64,000 bases of DNA, from assembly GCF_000169435.1 (NCBI RefSeq), contig NZ_AAYB01000002.1, positions 248,001-312,000 on the forward strand. Reading direction: 5' to 3'. A program made the position numbers and the translations under genes. The stretch comes from Roseobacter sp. CCS2. GTDB taxonomy: Bacteria > Pseudomonadota > Alphaproteobacteria > Rhodobacterales > Rhodobacteraceae. The notes under the pieces were generated by a model. That model saw only the letters and a program-made list of their open reading frames with translations, made no database searches and had not been told where the DNA came from. This document shows, piece by piece, positions 46,525 through 55,346 of the stretch; position 1 is the first letter of the stretch, and each line of letters begins with the position of its first letter.

Positions 46525-47321
46525 TGCTTGATGACTTTATGACCCGCGCCATGCTTGCCGGGGTCGGTGTTGCGCTGGCCGCTGCGCCTTTGGGCTGTTT
46601 CGTGGTCTGGCGCCGCATGGCCTATTTTGGCGATGCGACGGCACATGCAGCAATCCTTGGGATCGCGCTTGCGCTTGCGTTTGAGATGTCGATCTTCATC
46701 GGTGCGATGGCTGTCGCGTTGATTATGGCGCTCACCGTGACCTTCTTATCCGGTCGCGGCTATGCAATGGATACGCTGCTGGGTGTATTGGCGCATTCCG
46801 CACTTGCTTTTGGCCTTGTGGCGGTATCGTTCTTGTCAGGCATTCGGATTGACCTGATGGCGTATCTGTTTGGCGATATTCTTGCGGTGTCGCGCACTGA
46901 TCTGGTGGTGATCTGGGGCGGTGCCGCGCTTGTTGTTGCCTTGATCCTTTGGCGCTGGTCGGCCTTGCTGACATCAACGCTGAACGAAGAACTGGCCTAC
47001 GCAAGCGGTCTGAACCCCAAGCGTGAACAGCTTGTCTTGACCATTGCGCTAGCCATTACCGTGGCTGTTGCGATTAAAGTTGTTGGCGTTCTTTTGATTG
47101 CGGCCATGCTGATTATCCCGGCGGCTGCGGCGCGTGGGCTTGCACGCACACCCGAGGCGATGGCCGGGATCGCGGCTGTCATCGGGGCCATTTCTGCAAT
47201 CGCGGGTCTGCAAGGTGCTTATATTTTCGACACCCCGGCGGGACCGTCGATTGTGTGCGTTGCGGCAATTCTGTTTACGGTGCTCAATCTGATGGGGTGG
47301 CGCAGCCGGACGGGCGTATAA
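46524..47321 (+). CDS. znuB: Zinc ABC transporter permease ZnuB
   Basis: 265 residues with about eight membrane helices. ZnuB/ABC-3 landmarks are GCFVVWRRMAYFGDATAHAAILG, then LLGVLAHSALAFGLV, and the coupling region AVAIKVVGVLLIAAMLIIPAAAARGLAR. It forms the channel served by ZnuA and ZnuC. Overlapping start gives coupled translation. No terminator of note follows; frcA is convergent 26 bases away. Confidence 0.95.
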   Translation: MLDDFMTRAMLAGVGVALAAAPLGCFVVWRRMAYFGDATAHAAILGIALALAFEMSIFIGAMAVALIMALTVTFLSGRGYAMDTLLGVLAHSALAFGLVAVSFLSGIRIDLMAYLFGDILAVSRTDLVVIWGGAALVVALILWRWSALLTSTLNEELAYASGLNPKREQLVLTIALAITVAVAIKVVGVLLIAAMLIIPAAAARGLARTPEAMAGIAAVIGAISAIAGLQGAYIFDTPAGPSIVCVAAILFTVLNLMGWRSRTGV

Positions 47322-47347
47322 GGGTCCAATAATCCCAACGCGGGATG

Positions 47348-48112
47348 CTATTGCAGGGGTGCTTCTTTCGCACCAGTCATGAAGGCCACCGCATCTGACA
47401 TGGTGTAGTCTTTGGGGTCTACGACGCACAGCCGTTTGCCCAAGCGATGCACATGAATGCGGTCTGCCACTTCGAAGACGTGTGGCATGTTGTGACTGAT
47501 CAGAATGATCGGAATACCGCGAGAGCGGACATCAAGGATCAGTTCAAGCACGCGGCGCGATTCTTTCACGCCAAGTGCCGCGGTCGGTTCATCCAGAATA
47601 ATCACTTTGGAACCAAACGCAGCAGCCCGCGCCACAGCAACACCTTGCCGCTGGCCGCCCGAAAGCGTTTCAACGGCCTGATTGATGTTTTGAATTGTCA
47701 TCAGCCCCAGTTCGGACAGCTTATCGCGCGCCATCTTTTCCATGCGCGCACGATCCAACTGACGCAACCATTTGCCGCGAAACCCGGGTTTGCGCAATTC
47801 ACGCCCCATGAACATATTGTCTGCAATAGATAGGGCAGGGGACATTGCGAGGGTCTGGTAAACTGTCTCGATCCCTTCGTCGCGGGCATCGGTGGGCGAG
47901 GTGAATTTCACTTTGCGTCCTTCAAGAAAGACCTCGCCTTCGTCGGGGATTACAGCCCCCGAAACAGCCTTGATCAGGGATGATTTACCCGCCCCGTTGT
48001 CACCAATGACGGCCAGTATTTCGCCCGGATAAAGATCAAAATCACAATGGTCCAATGCCGTGACTTTGCCATAACGCTTTACCAGCCCACGACCTTTCAA
48101 AATCGGTTCCAT
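47348..48112 (-). CDS. frcA: Sugar ABC transporter ATP-binding protein, FrcA-like
   Basis: 254 residues with a single ATPase domain, as in the fructose/mannose/ribose transporter FrcBCA of Sinorhizobium rather than the doubled RbsA type. Walker A is GDNGAGKSS, signature LSGGQRQG, Walker B VIILDEPTAALG. The start VKRYGKVTALDHCDFDLYPG resembles FrcA closely. The ATG at 48112 overlaps the permease stop (TAATG), so a longer ORF start at 48190 is rejected. The sugar is inferred only from family likeness. Confidence 0.9.
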   Translation of the reverse strand: MEPILKGRGLVKRYGKVTALDHCDFDLYPGEILAVIGDNGAGKSSLIKAVSGAVIPDEGEVFLEGRKVKFTSPTDARDEGIETVYQTLAMSPALSIADNMFMGRELRKPGFRGKWLRQLDRARMEKMARDKLSELGLMTIQNINQAVETLSGGQRQGVAVARAAAFGSKVIILDEPTAALGVKESRRVLELILDVRSRGIPIILISHNMPHVFEVADRIHVHRLGKRLCVVDPKDYTMSDAVAFMTGAKEAPLQ

Positions 48113-49200
48113 TATGCTGATACCTTTCTGATCCACTGGTCCACCGTTACAGCGCCAATAATCAACACGCCGATCAACAGGAAGGTCCACTGCGCGTCAG
48201 CACCCGCAAGGCGTAGACCAAGGGTAAACACCCCCACAATAAGCGCCCCAAAGAGTGGGCCGAGGATGGAACCACGTCCCCCAAAAAGCGAAATGCCACC
48301 GATCACCACGGCTGTGATGCTTTCAATATTCAAAAGCTGCCCTGACGTTGGGCTGACCGATCCAATGCGGCCAATCAAAGCCCAGCCTGCAATCGCGCAT
48401 ATAAAACCCGTGACAGCATAGACAGAGATTAAAGTGGAGCGCACGTTAACACCCGACAGCTGCGCTGCCTCGGGATCATCGCCAACGGCGTAGACATGTC
48501 GCCCCCACGCGGTCTGGCTTAGGACATAAGCAAGAACGGCAAAGATCAGCACCATGGCGATCACGCCGTAGGTAAACGTGGCACCGCCGCGCCCATCGGC
48601 ATCAGCCCCGATTTTAAATGTTGTGCCAAGCAGCTGCAAAAGTGGGGCCTCTGCCTCAATATCCTGACTGCGGATTGTTTCGTTGGCAGAGTATAGAAAA
48701 TTAGCGGCCAGCACGATTTGCCACATACCAAGGGTCACAATAAAGGGTGGCAGTTTCATGACCGCCACCAACCATCCGTTGATTGACCCGATCAATGTGC
48801 CAAAGGCCAGGCCCAGTGCGACGGCTGCTTCGACGGGCATACCGTAGCGAAATGTAAATTGCCCCATGATGACGCTGGACAAGACCGCGATAGCACCCAC
48901 GCTAAGGTCAATGCCGGCGGTCAGGATCACAAGGCTTTGTGCTGCGGCGACAATGCCGACGATCTGCACCTGTTGCAGAATAAGCGTCAGCGCAAAAGGC
49001 GAGAAGAACTTTGAGCCCAGCAACAGCCCAAAGACGGCAATGGATGCGACCAGAACAAACAGTGGCACCAATGCGGGATTGACGTGCAAAGCATGTTGCA
49101 AATGCGCAAGGAACCCTTTGCGTTCGTCGGCAAATTCGGCGACCGCTTCGGTGCGGTTGGTTTGGGCCGCGGCCTCGTAATTGTCGGAATCGTTTGGCAT
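48112..49200 (-). CDS. frcC: Sugar ABC transporter permease, FrcC-like
   Basis: 362 residues with 8-10 membrane helices and a long polar N-terminal segment (about 45 residues) typical of FrcC. The motif AAQSLVILTAGIDLSVGAIAVLSS and the coupling loop AVGDDPEAAQLSGVNV identify the RbsC/FrcC family. It lies between frcB and frcA on the same strand; a hairpin separates it from frcB. Confidence 0.92.
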   Translation of the reverse strand: MPNDSDNYEAAAQTNRTEAVAEFADERKGFLAHLQHALHVNPALVPLFVLVASIAVFGLLLGSKFFSPFALTLILQQVQIVGIVAAAQSLVILTAGIDLSVGAIAVLSSVIMGQFTFRYGMPVEAAVALGLAFGTLIGSINGWLVAVMKLPPFIVTLGMWQIVLAANFLYSANETIRSQDIEAEAPLLQLLGTTFKIGADADGRGGATFTYGVIAMVLIFAVLAYVLSQTAWGRHVYAVGDDPEAAQLSGVNVRSTLISVYAVTGFICAIAGWALIGRIGSVSPTSGQLLNIESITAVVIGGISLFGGRGSILGPLFGALIVGVFTLGLRLAGADAQWTFLLIGVLIIGAVTVDQWIRKVSA

Positions 49201-49249
49201 CAGGGCCCCCTTGTTGCGTCACTGTGGCATGCTAGCACAGCCTAGGGTG

Positions 49250-49274
49250 AAAAAGGGCAACTTGCGTTGCCCCC
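49250..49274 (-). terminator. Attenuator between frcB and frcC
   Basis: On the minus strand, GGGCAAC-GCAA-GTTGCCC is followed by TTTTT. It sits between the binding-protein and permease genes and should give more frcB than frcCA transcript. Confidence 0.85.
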
Positions 49275-49305
49275 TTTCCGTTTCATCGGGAAAGGTAACT
49301 GGGAC

Positions 49306-50325
49306 TTAGCCCCAGCAAAGGTCGGTGCCTTCGGCAACCGAAATGCTGTCCACACCATCGGCAGGCTGGTCTGTGACCAATGCAACGCCTGTATCAAAGA
49401 AATCTTTGCCGGGAGTATTTTCAGGCATCGTGCCGTCTGCCGCAAAGGCGGCAATCGCTTCGATCCCCTTTGAGGCCATCAACAGCGGGTACTGCTGTGA
49501 TGTCGCGCCAATCACCCCGTCCGTGATGTTCTGCACGCCCGGGCAACCGCCATCGACAGACACGATCAGCACGTCATTTTCGCGCCCGATGGATTTGAGC
49601 GCCTCATACGCACCCGCCGCAGCCGGTTCGTTGATCGTGTAGACGACATTGATCTCTGGATCGACGGCAAGCAGGTTTTCCATCGCACGCCGCCCACCTT
49701 CTTCGTTACCGGCAGTCACATCGTTACCAACGATACGCGGATCATCTTCGTCGCCGTTTACGTTTGGATCAGCAAGATCAATGCCGAAGCCTTGCAAGAA
49801 ACCTTGGTCGCGCAGCACACCAACACTTGGCTGGCTAACCGCAAGATCAAGCATCGCGATTTTTGCATTTGCTGCATCATCGCCCAGCGTTGCCGCGGCC
49901 CATTGCCCGATCAATTCACCGGCAAGAAAGTTGTCGGTCGCGAAAGTCGCATCAGCGGCGTCAATCGGTTCAAGCGGTGTATCCAAGGCAATAACCAGCA
50001 GGCCAGCATCACGGGCCTGGGTCACGGCACCAACGATTGATGATGTGTCAGAAGCCGTCAGCAAGATACCGGACGCACCATCAGCGATGCATGTTTCAAT
50101 CGCGGCAACTTGGGTTTCGTGGTCGCCATCAACCTTACCGGCGTAAGAACGCAATGTCATTCCGGCGGCCTCTGCCGCGGCTTCTGCGCCTTCACGCATT
50201 TTCACAAAAAACGGGTTTGTGTCGGTTTTTGTGATCAGACAAGCGGATGTGCCATGGGCATCTGCTATCGCCGTTCCAGCCGTCGTGATTGCGGCAAGTG
50301 TTGTGCCGATAAGAAGTTTTTTCAT
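49306..50325 (-). CDS. frcB: Sugar ABC transporter substrate-binding protein, FrcB-like
   Basis: 339 residues with a signal peptide ending TAIADA. Periplasmic-binding-protein type I fold: [45 protein letters not shown], and [15 protein letters not shown]. The ATG at 50325 has GGAGG four to five bases upstream; the long N-terminal ORF extension is not coding. It binds a monosaccharide in the periplasm. The ROK repressor gene is divergent, with an AT-rich dyad in between. Confidence 0.93.
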   Translation of the reverse strand: MKKLLIGTTLAAITTAGTAIADAHGTSACLITKTDTNPFFVKMREGAEAAAEAAGMTLRSYAGKVDGDHETQVAAIETCIADGASGILLTASDTSSIVGAVTQARDAGLLVIALDTPLEPIDAADATFATDNFLAGELIGQWAAATLGDDAANAKIAMLDLAVSQPSVGVLRDQGFLQGFGIDLADPNVNGDEDDPRIVGNDVTAGNEEGGRRAMENLLAVDPEINVVYTINEPAAAGAYEALKSIGRENDVLIVSVDGGCPGVQNITDGVIGATSQQYPLLMASKGIEAIAAFAADGTMPENTPGKDFFDTGVALVTDQPADGVDSISVAEGTDLCWG

Positions 50326-50427
50326 GTTTTCCTCCCAGAAAATCAAGTATCCGAGGGCCACCCACCCCCAAGGTTTCTGCCGCACAAGGCGGCATAGATG
50401 CCCTAAGGGAAACTGATTCCCCCTCAC

Positions 50428-50466
50428 CTGTCAATTAATTAATTAACTTTCTTTATTAATTAACAG
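50428..50466. promoter_or_regulatory. AT-rich inverted repeat between frcB and the ROK gene
   Basis: Two 14-base arms, CTGTCAATTAATTA and TTATTAATTAACAG, are inverted with two mismatches and an 11-base centre. Its position between divergent promoters makes it the likely ROK operator. Confidence 0.7.
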
Positions 50467-50496
50467 CCGCTAGAGTTTTTCATATGTAAGGTGCTT

Positions 50497-51711
50497 ATGG
50501 ACGCCGAAATGCCAAAGACAGTTGTCAGATCAATCAGCGCTGGGCTGAGCCAGAAAGGTGTCAGCAACCACAATGAACGGTTGCTTTTGACGCTGCTGCA
50601 ACGACATGGGAACATGCCTGCAAGCGACCTTGCGCGTTTGTCTGGTCTGTCTGCCCCTGCGGTGTCTGCTATTCTTAAGCGTCTCGAAGGTGATGGCCTA
50701 TTGGGGCGCGGTGATCCGCAACGCGGGAAGGTCGGCAAACCGTCGGTTCCAATGATGCTTTCGCCTGATGGTGTGTTGGCGTTTGGGTTGAAAATCGGAC
50801 GCCGCTCAGCCGATCTGTTGCTGATGGATATTACCGGTGCCGTTCGTCATCAAAAGCAGTTCAAATACGATCTGCCGGTTGCGAAGGATGTGTTTGCATT
50901 TGTGTCAGATGGCATGGCTGCGGTCATGGCAGAACTTCCCCCACATATCGCAAACCGCATTTGCGGCATTGGCGTGGCCGCCCCGTTTGAAATGTGGAAC
51001 TGGAAAGAACCCAACGCCGCCAGTGCGCCAGAGTTCGCAGGATGGAAAGATATCAACATCCATGTTGAAATCAGCAAATTTAGCGCATTGCCTGTGTCAC
51101 TTGTCAATGACGCAACCGCAGCCTGCCAAGCCGAACATATTTTTGGCCGCGGCAAGGAATTTCGCGATTATGCCTATTTCTTTGTGGGGGCATTTATTGG
51201 TGGGGGCATCGTGCTGAACCACTCTGTTTTCGAAGGGCGGCAAGGCAATGCAGGTGCGCTTGGGTCACTGCCCAGTGTCAGCCCTTTGGGTGAAAGCAAA
51301 CAACTGGTAGATATGGCATCCATTCACCTGCTTGAGGCGCGATTGGCCGAGGTCGATGTTGATCCTTCGTTGCTGTGGCAGACCCCTCAGGACTGGACCG
51401 AGATTGCTCGCTATGTCGATTTATGGCTGGGACAGACAGCACAGGAACTTGCCAAAGCGTGCCTTGCCACATGTTCGGTCATTGATTTTGAGGCTGTTTT
51501 AATCGACGGCGCTTTTCCCCCAGAAGTGCGCGAAGAACTGGTCGCGCGTGTACGGCGTTACATGGCCAATCAAGATACACGCGGCTTGCTTCCGCCCCGT
51601 ATCGAAAGCGGCAGCATTGGCGGAAACGCGAGAGCAGTGGGGGCTGCGTGCGGACCAATCCTTTCAGGGTTCTTGCTGAACACCAACGCGGGTTTGGCTG
51701 TGGCGTCTTAG
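50497..51711 (+). CDS. ROK-family transcriptional repressor of the Frc-like transporter
   Basis: 404 residues from the ATG at 50497 with AAGG upstream (a GTG at 50491 is possible). An N-terminal winged helix (NMPASDLARLSGLSAPAVSAIL) is joined to a ROK sugar-kinase-like domain (VNDATAACQAEHIFGRG, FVGAFIGGGIVLNHSVFEG and GNAGALGSLP). The usual zinc-binding cysteine motif CGxxGC is absent or degenerate, so zinc binding is doubtful. It is expected to sense the transported sugar and repress frcBCA. Confidence 0.88.
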   Translation: MDAEMPKTVVRSISAGLSQKGVSNHNERLLLTLLQRHGNMPASDLARLSGLSAPAVSAILKRLEGDGLLGRGDPQRGKVGKPSVPMMLSPDGVLAFGLKIGRRSADLLLMDITGAVRHQKQFKYDLPVAKDVFAFVSDGMAAVMAELPPHIANRICGIGVAAPFEMWNWKEPNAASAPEFAGWKDINIHVEISKFSALPVSLVNDATAACQAEHIFGRGKEFRDYAYFFVGAFIGGGIVLNHSVFEGRQGNAGALGSLPSVSPLGESKQLVDMASIHLLEARLAEVDVDPSLLWQTPQDWTEIARYVDLWLGQTAQELAKACLATCSVIDFEAVLIDGAFPPEVREELVARVRRYMANQDTRGLLPPRIESGSIGGNARAVGAACGPILSGFLLNTNAGLAVAS

Positions 51712-51965
51712 GATGTGATTTTATCGGCTGTTGGCTGATCTTTGGACAGCACAAAAGCACGGCTGGTTTTGGGTTTCATCCTCGATCTCACGAAGTCGAT
51801 CATGCCCCGAACCTTTTGAGAAAGGTAGGAACGGTTTGGATACGGTGCGGTTTTATTGCATCTCAGGCGGCCCTATTGATCGCAACAGCCCAATAGCTTT
51901 GTGATATCGGTCACACTGACTGGGGCCGACAATTCCGTTGTATCGGACCAAAAGGAATTATCTCA

Positions 51966-52652
51966 CTACACCCCGATAAGTCGCGTCGCGACATCGGGCG
52001 TGACATCGTTGATCTGACCTGTCCAAGCTGACCGCCCACGTTCCAAAATCACAGCGTGATCGCAGATTTGTTTGAGCTGTGAGAGCGATTTATCAACAAT
52101 GATAATGGCCAGCCCGGTTTCGGTTTTAAGCTGTGCAATCGCTGTCCAGATTTCTTGCCGGATCATGGGCGCAAGGCCTTCGGTCGCTTCATCCAACACC
52201 AGTAAACGCGGATTTGTCATCAGTGCGCGACCTATGGCAAGCATTTGCTGTTCGCCGCCGGACAGTGTTTGCGCAAGCTGCGTTTTGCGTTCGGCCAGTC
52301 GCGGGAAAAGCTGTGTGACACGGTGTACATCCCAATGGCCCGGCCGTGCGGCGGCGATCAGGTTTTCGTGCACCGTGAGGCTGGCAAAACAACGCCGGCC
52401 TTCCGGCACAAGGCCGATACCCAGACGCGCTGCTTGGTGGATGGCAAGTTTATGCAGGTCGTGGCCATCAAAAACGATGTTTCCGGTGCTTGGCACCATG
52501 CGGAATATGGATTTGACCGTTGTGCTTTTGCCCATGCCATTGCGGCCCATCAATGCGACGACCTCGCCCGCTGACACCGACAGATCAACGCCAAACAAGG
52601 CTTGGGATGCACCGTAATGTGCCGTGACATTTTGCAGGTGAAGCAGTGTCAT
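51966..52652 (-). CDS. livF: Branched-chain amino acid-type ABC transporter ATPase LivF
   Basis: 228 residues. Walker A GRNGMGKST, signature LSGGEQQM, Walker B LLVLDEATEGLAP, and the LivF hallmark LVPEGRRCFASLTVHENL. It is the last gene of a five-gene importer unit and overlaps livG by ATGA. The 254-base gap to the ROK gene holds no recognisable feature. Confidence 0.93.
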   Translation of the reverse strand: MTLLHLQNVTAHYGASQALFGVDLSVSAGEVVALMGRNGMGKSTTVKSIFRMVPSTGNIVFDGHDLHKLAIHQAARLGIGLVPEGRRCFASLTVHENLIAAARPGHWDVHRVTQLFPRLAERKTQLAQTLSGGEQQMLAIGRALMTNPRLLVLDEATEGLAPMIRQEIWTAIAQLKTETGLAIIIVDKSLSQLKQICDHAVILERGRSAWTGQINDVTPDVATRLIGV

Positions 52653-53398
52653 GCCTCATCCCCAAGGTAGGCGTCGCGCACTGCTTGGCTTGCCCTGATT
52701 TGTGCGGTGGTCCCTGTTGCGATGATTTTTCCGTAAACCAAAACGCTGATCCGGTCGGCCAAAGCAAAAACCGCGTCCATATCATGTTCCACCAACAGGA
52801 TCGGCGCTTCTTGCCGAAGACCGTCAAGAAGGGTTGTCAGCGCCTTCGATCCGTCCGCGCCAAGGCCCGCCATGGGTTCGTCCATCACAAAAACCTTGGG
52901 TGCGCGCGTCAAGGCAACGGCGGTTTCCAATAGTCGCCTTTGTCCATGGCTCAGTTCAGCGACCTGCATATGGTCAAGATCGGCGATGCCAACGCGGGCA
53001 AGGGCGGCTTCGGCTTTGTCGCGCAGATCACGATCAGCCAACGCAGGCCGAAAAAAGCGCCAGGGTGAGCTTGATATATTAAGCGCGCCCAGCATCACAT
53101 TTTGCAGGACCGTATCGTCCATCGCCAGTTGCGATATCTGGAAGGTACGTCCGATGCCTGCCTTTGCGCGCACGGCTGTGCCCGTGCCGGTCAGGTCCTG
53201 CCCCGCCAAGGTGACACGCCCGCTGTCAGACGCAAGCCCGCCGCAGATCTGGCCGATCAATGTGGATTTGCCCGCCCCGTTGGGGCCGATGATCGCGTGT
53301 ATTTCACGCGGTCGAACGTCGATGGACACATCATCTGTCGCCTTGAGCGCACCGAATGATTTGTTCAGGTTGTAGGTTGCAAGCACGGGGTCAGTCAT
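52649..53398 (-). CDS. livG: Branched-chain amino acid-type ABC transporter ATPase LivG
   Basis: About 249 residues. Walker A GPNGAGKST, signature LSHGQRRL (the LivG variant), Walker B VFVMDEPMAGLG, and the LivG-specific RTFQIS. The start at 53398 gives MTDPVLATYNLNKSF; an ATG three codons earlier has a nearer GGGAAAG and is also possible. Both overlap the end of livM. Confidence 0.93.
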   Translation of the reverse strand: MTDPVLATYNLNKSFGALKATDDVSIDVRPREIHAIIGPNGAGKSTLIGQICGGLASDSGRVTLAGQDLTGTGTAVRAKAGIGRTFQISQLAMDDTVLQNVMLGALNISSSPWRFFRPALADRDLRDKAEAALARVGIADLDHMQVAELSHGQRRLLETAVALTRAPKVFVMDEPMAGLGADGSKALTTLLDGLRQEAPILLVEHDMDAVFALADRISVLVYGKIIATGTTAQIRASQAVRDAYLGDEA

Positions 53399-54374
53399 GG
53401 GCCACATGCTTTCCCGCGATCAACCCGACTATCCCGCCACGCACGAACATCACAACCAGCAAAAGCAGGACGCCAAGGTAGATATGCCAATAATCGCTAA
53501 GATCGCCCAAGACATGTTCCAGCATCACAAAGACAACCGCGCCAACAACAGGCCCACATAACCGGGCGACACCGCCAAGGATGATAAAGATCATAATCTC
53601 GCCCGATGTCTGCCAACTGAACATCGTCGGGCTGACAAACCGGTTCAGATCAGCAAAAAGCGCCCCTGCGAGGCCTGTAATGACGCCCGAGATGACAAAG
53701 GCCACCAGTTTCAGGCGTTGCGGGTTCAGCCCTACCGCCTCGGCCCTTTGTGGGACCTGACGTGCGGCATTCAGGGCCAGCCCAAATGGGGATTTCGCGA
53801 TGAGTGCGTTGAGGAGCAGGACGATCAGTAGGATCGTGAAACAGATCGCAAAGAAGTTTATGGGCACCAGCGTATTAAGCCCCGGAAAGTCGTTGCGCAG
53901 GTAGATGGATAACCCATCTTCGCCGCCATAGGTCGCCCAACTGATAGAAAAATAATAGAACATTTGCCCGAAGGCCAAGGTGATCATGATGAAGTAAACC
54001 CCACCGGTCCGCAACGACACCAGCCCGATCAGAAGGGCCGCAATGCCCGATGTCACCATCGCCACAAGCCAGATGACGGGCATCGACTTGGTCCCTTCGA
54101 TCAGGAATAGACCGTCCATCAAGGGTGTGTAGGTCTGTGCGTGGTGCGCCAAGATGCCCATTGCATAACCACCAATGCCAAAAAACACCGCGTGCCCAAG
54201 GCTGACCATACCGCCAAGCCCCAAGGCGATGTTCAGACCAGTCGCGGCCAGCGCAAAGATAACTGCACGTGTGGCCAGCGTGATTGTGAAGGGTTCATTG
54301 GCCACAACCGCCCAAGCGGGCACAGCGATCAGCAAAGCCAACACAAACGTATTAAGATAGCTTTCGCGGATCAT
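53391..54374 (-). CDS. livM: Branched-chain amino acid-type ABC permease LivM
   Basis: 327 residues, about nine membrane helices. LivM landmarks: ATGLNIALGLGGMVSLGHAVFFGIGGYA and the coupling segment QRAEAVGLNPQRLKLVAF, then GVARLCGPVVGAVVFV. The start overlaps the livH stop (ATGA). It pairs with LivH to form the channel. Confidence 0.93.
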   Translation of the reverse strand: MIRESYLNTFVLALLIAVPAWAVVANEPFTITLATRAVIFALAATGLNIALGLGGMVSLGHAVFFGIGGYAMGILAHHAQTYTPLMDGLFLIEGTKSMPVIWLVAMVTSGIAALLIGLVSLRTGGVYFIMITLAFGQMFYYFSISWATYGGEDGLSIYLRNDFPGLNTLVPINFFAICFTILLIVLLLNALIAKSPFGLALNAARQVPQRAEAVGLNPQRLKLVAFVISGVITGLAGALFADLNRFVSPTMFSWQTSGEIMIFIILGGVARLCGPVVGAVVFVMLEHVLGDLSDYWHIYLGVLLLLVVMFVRGGIVGLIAGKHVAHD

Positions 54375-55291
54375 GCGCGGGCCCCGAACAACCCAGTGGG
54401 TCGCCAGATCAGCACTGCTGCCATCAGGATATAGATGGCCATTGATGCCAGCGCTGATCCTGATGTTTGTGCCGTTGCCGGTTCCATAAACAGTTTGAAA
54501 AGTTGCGGCAGGAAAATTCCGCCCAGAGTGTCGGTCAGCCCGACCAATATGGACCCGATCAATGCCCCTTTGATCGACCCGATCCCCCCGATGACGATAA
54601 CCACAAAGGCGAGGATCAGCACCGGTTCCCCCATGCCCACTTGCACAGATTGGATTGCCCCCACCAACGCCCCGGCAAGACCCGCAAGTGCGGCCCCAAG
54701 TGCAAAGACCAATGTATAAAGCCGCGAGATATCGACACCAAGGGCCGCGATCATCTCGCGGTCGTTTTCGCCAGCGCGGATTTGAATACCGATACGCGTG
54801 CGTGTGATTAAAAGGCCCAAACCTGCGGCAACCAGCAAGCCGATCCCGATCAGGAAAAGCCGATAAAGCGGGTATTCAATCCCGCCGGGCAATGTGATGG
54901 GGCCAGACAAATAAGCCGGTATGTTTAGAAACAGCGGGAATGATCCGAACACCCAACGCGTTCCTTCGGAAAAGATCAGGATCAGTGCAAAGGTCGCAAG
55001 CACTTGATCAAGATGGTCTGCGGCATAAAGTCTGCGGATCACAACCGTTTCCACCAGCACACCCGCAATCGCCGCAGCTGCCATTGCCGCCATCAAAGCC
55101 AGCACAAACGATCCCGTCAGTCCCGCCACCGCCGCCGCTGCAAAGGCGCCGACCATATAAAGCGACCCGTGCGCCAGGTTGATCAGCCCCATCACGCCAA
55201 AAATTAGCGTCAGCCCGGCCGCCATCAAAAACAGCATGATGCCGAATTGCAGGCCGTTCAGGACCTGCTCAATGATCAAAAGTGTCGTCAT
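54371..55291 (-). CDS. livH: Branched-chain amino acid-type ABC permease LivH
   Basis: 306 residues, about eight membrane helices. Landmarks are GLTLIFGVMGLINLAHGSLYMVGA, the coupling segment NDREMIAALGVDISRL, and VVIVIGGIGSIKGALIGSILVGL. First of the four membrane/ATPase genes after the binding protein. A hairpin in the 55-base spacer upstream separates it from the binding-protein gene. Confidence 0.93.
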   Translation of the reverse strand: MTTLLIIEQVLNGLQFGIMLFLMAAGLTLIFGVMGLINLAHGSLYMVGAFAAAAVAGLTGSFVLALMAAMAAAAIAGVLVETVVIRRLYAADHLDQVLATFALILIFSEGTRWVFGSFPLFLNIPAYLSGPITLPGGIEYPLYRLFLIGIGLLVAAGLGLLITRTRIGIQIRAGENDREMIAALGVDISRLYTLVFALGAALAGLAGALVGAIQSVQVGMGEPVLILAFVVIVIGGIGSIKGALIGSILVGLTDTLGGIFLPQLFKLFMEPATAQTSGSALASMAIYILMAAVLIWRPTGLFGARA

Positions 55292-55308
55292 GGTCTGCCC
55301 GGCCTATG

Positions 55309-55334
55309 TTCGGGCCAGCCGGTGCCGGCCCGAA
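55309..55334 (-). terminator. Hairpin between the Liv binding-protein gene and livH
   Basis: An exact 8-bp stem TTCGGGCC / GGCCCGAA around a 10-base GC-rich loop. No T-run follows, so it more likely protects the binding-protein mRNA end than terminates. Confidence 0.7.
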
Positions 55335-55346
55335 TGATCTGCCATC

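Noticed and set aside
51648..51896. 82-codon frame overlapping the end of the ROK gene
   Set aside because: No start signal and no recognised sequence; considered as a transposase remnant but no supporting motif was seen.
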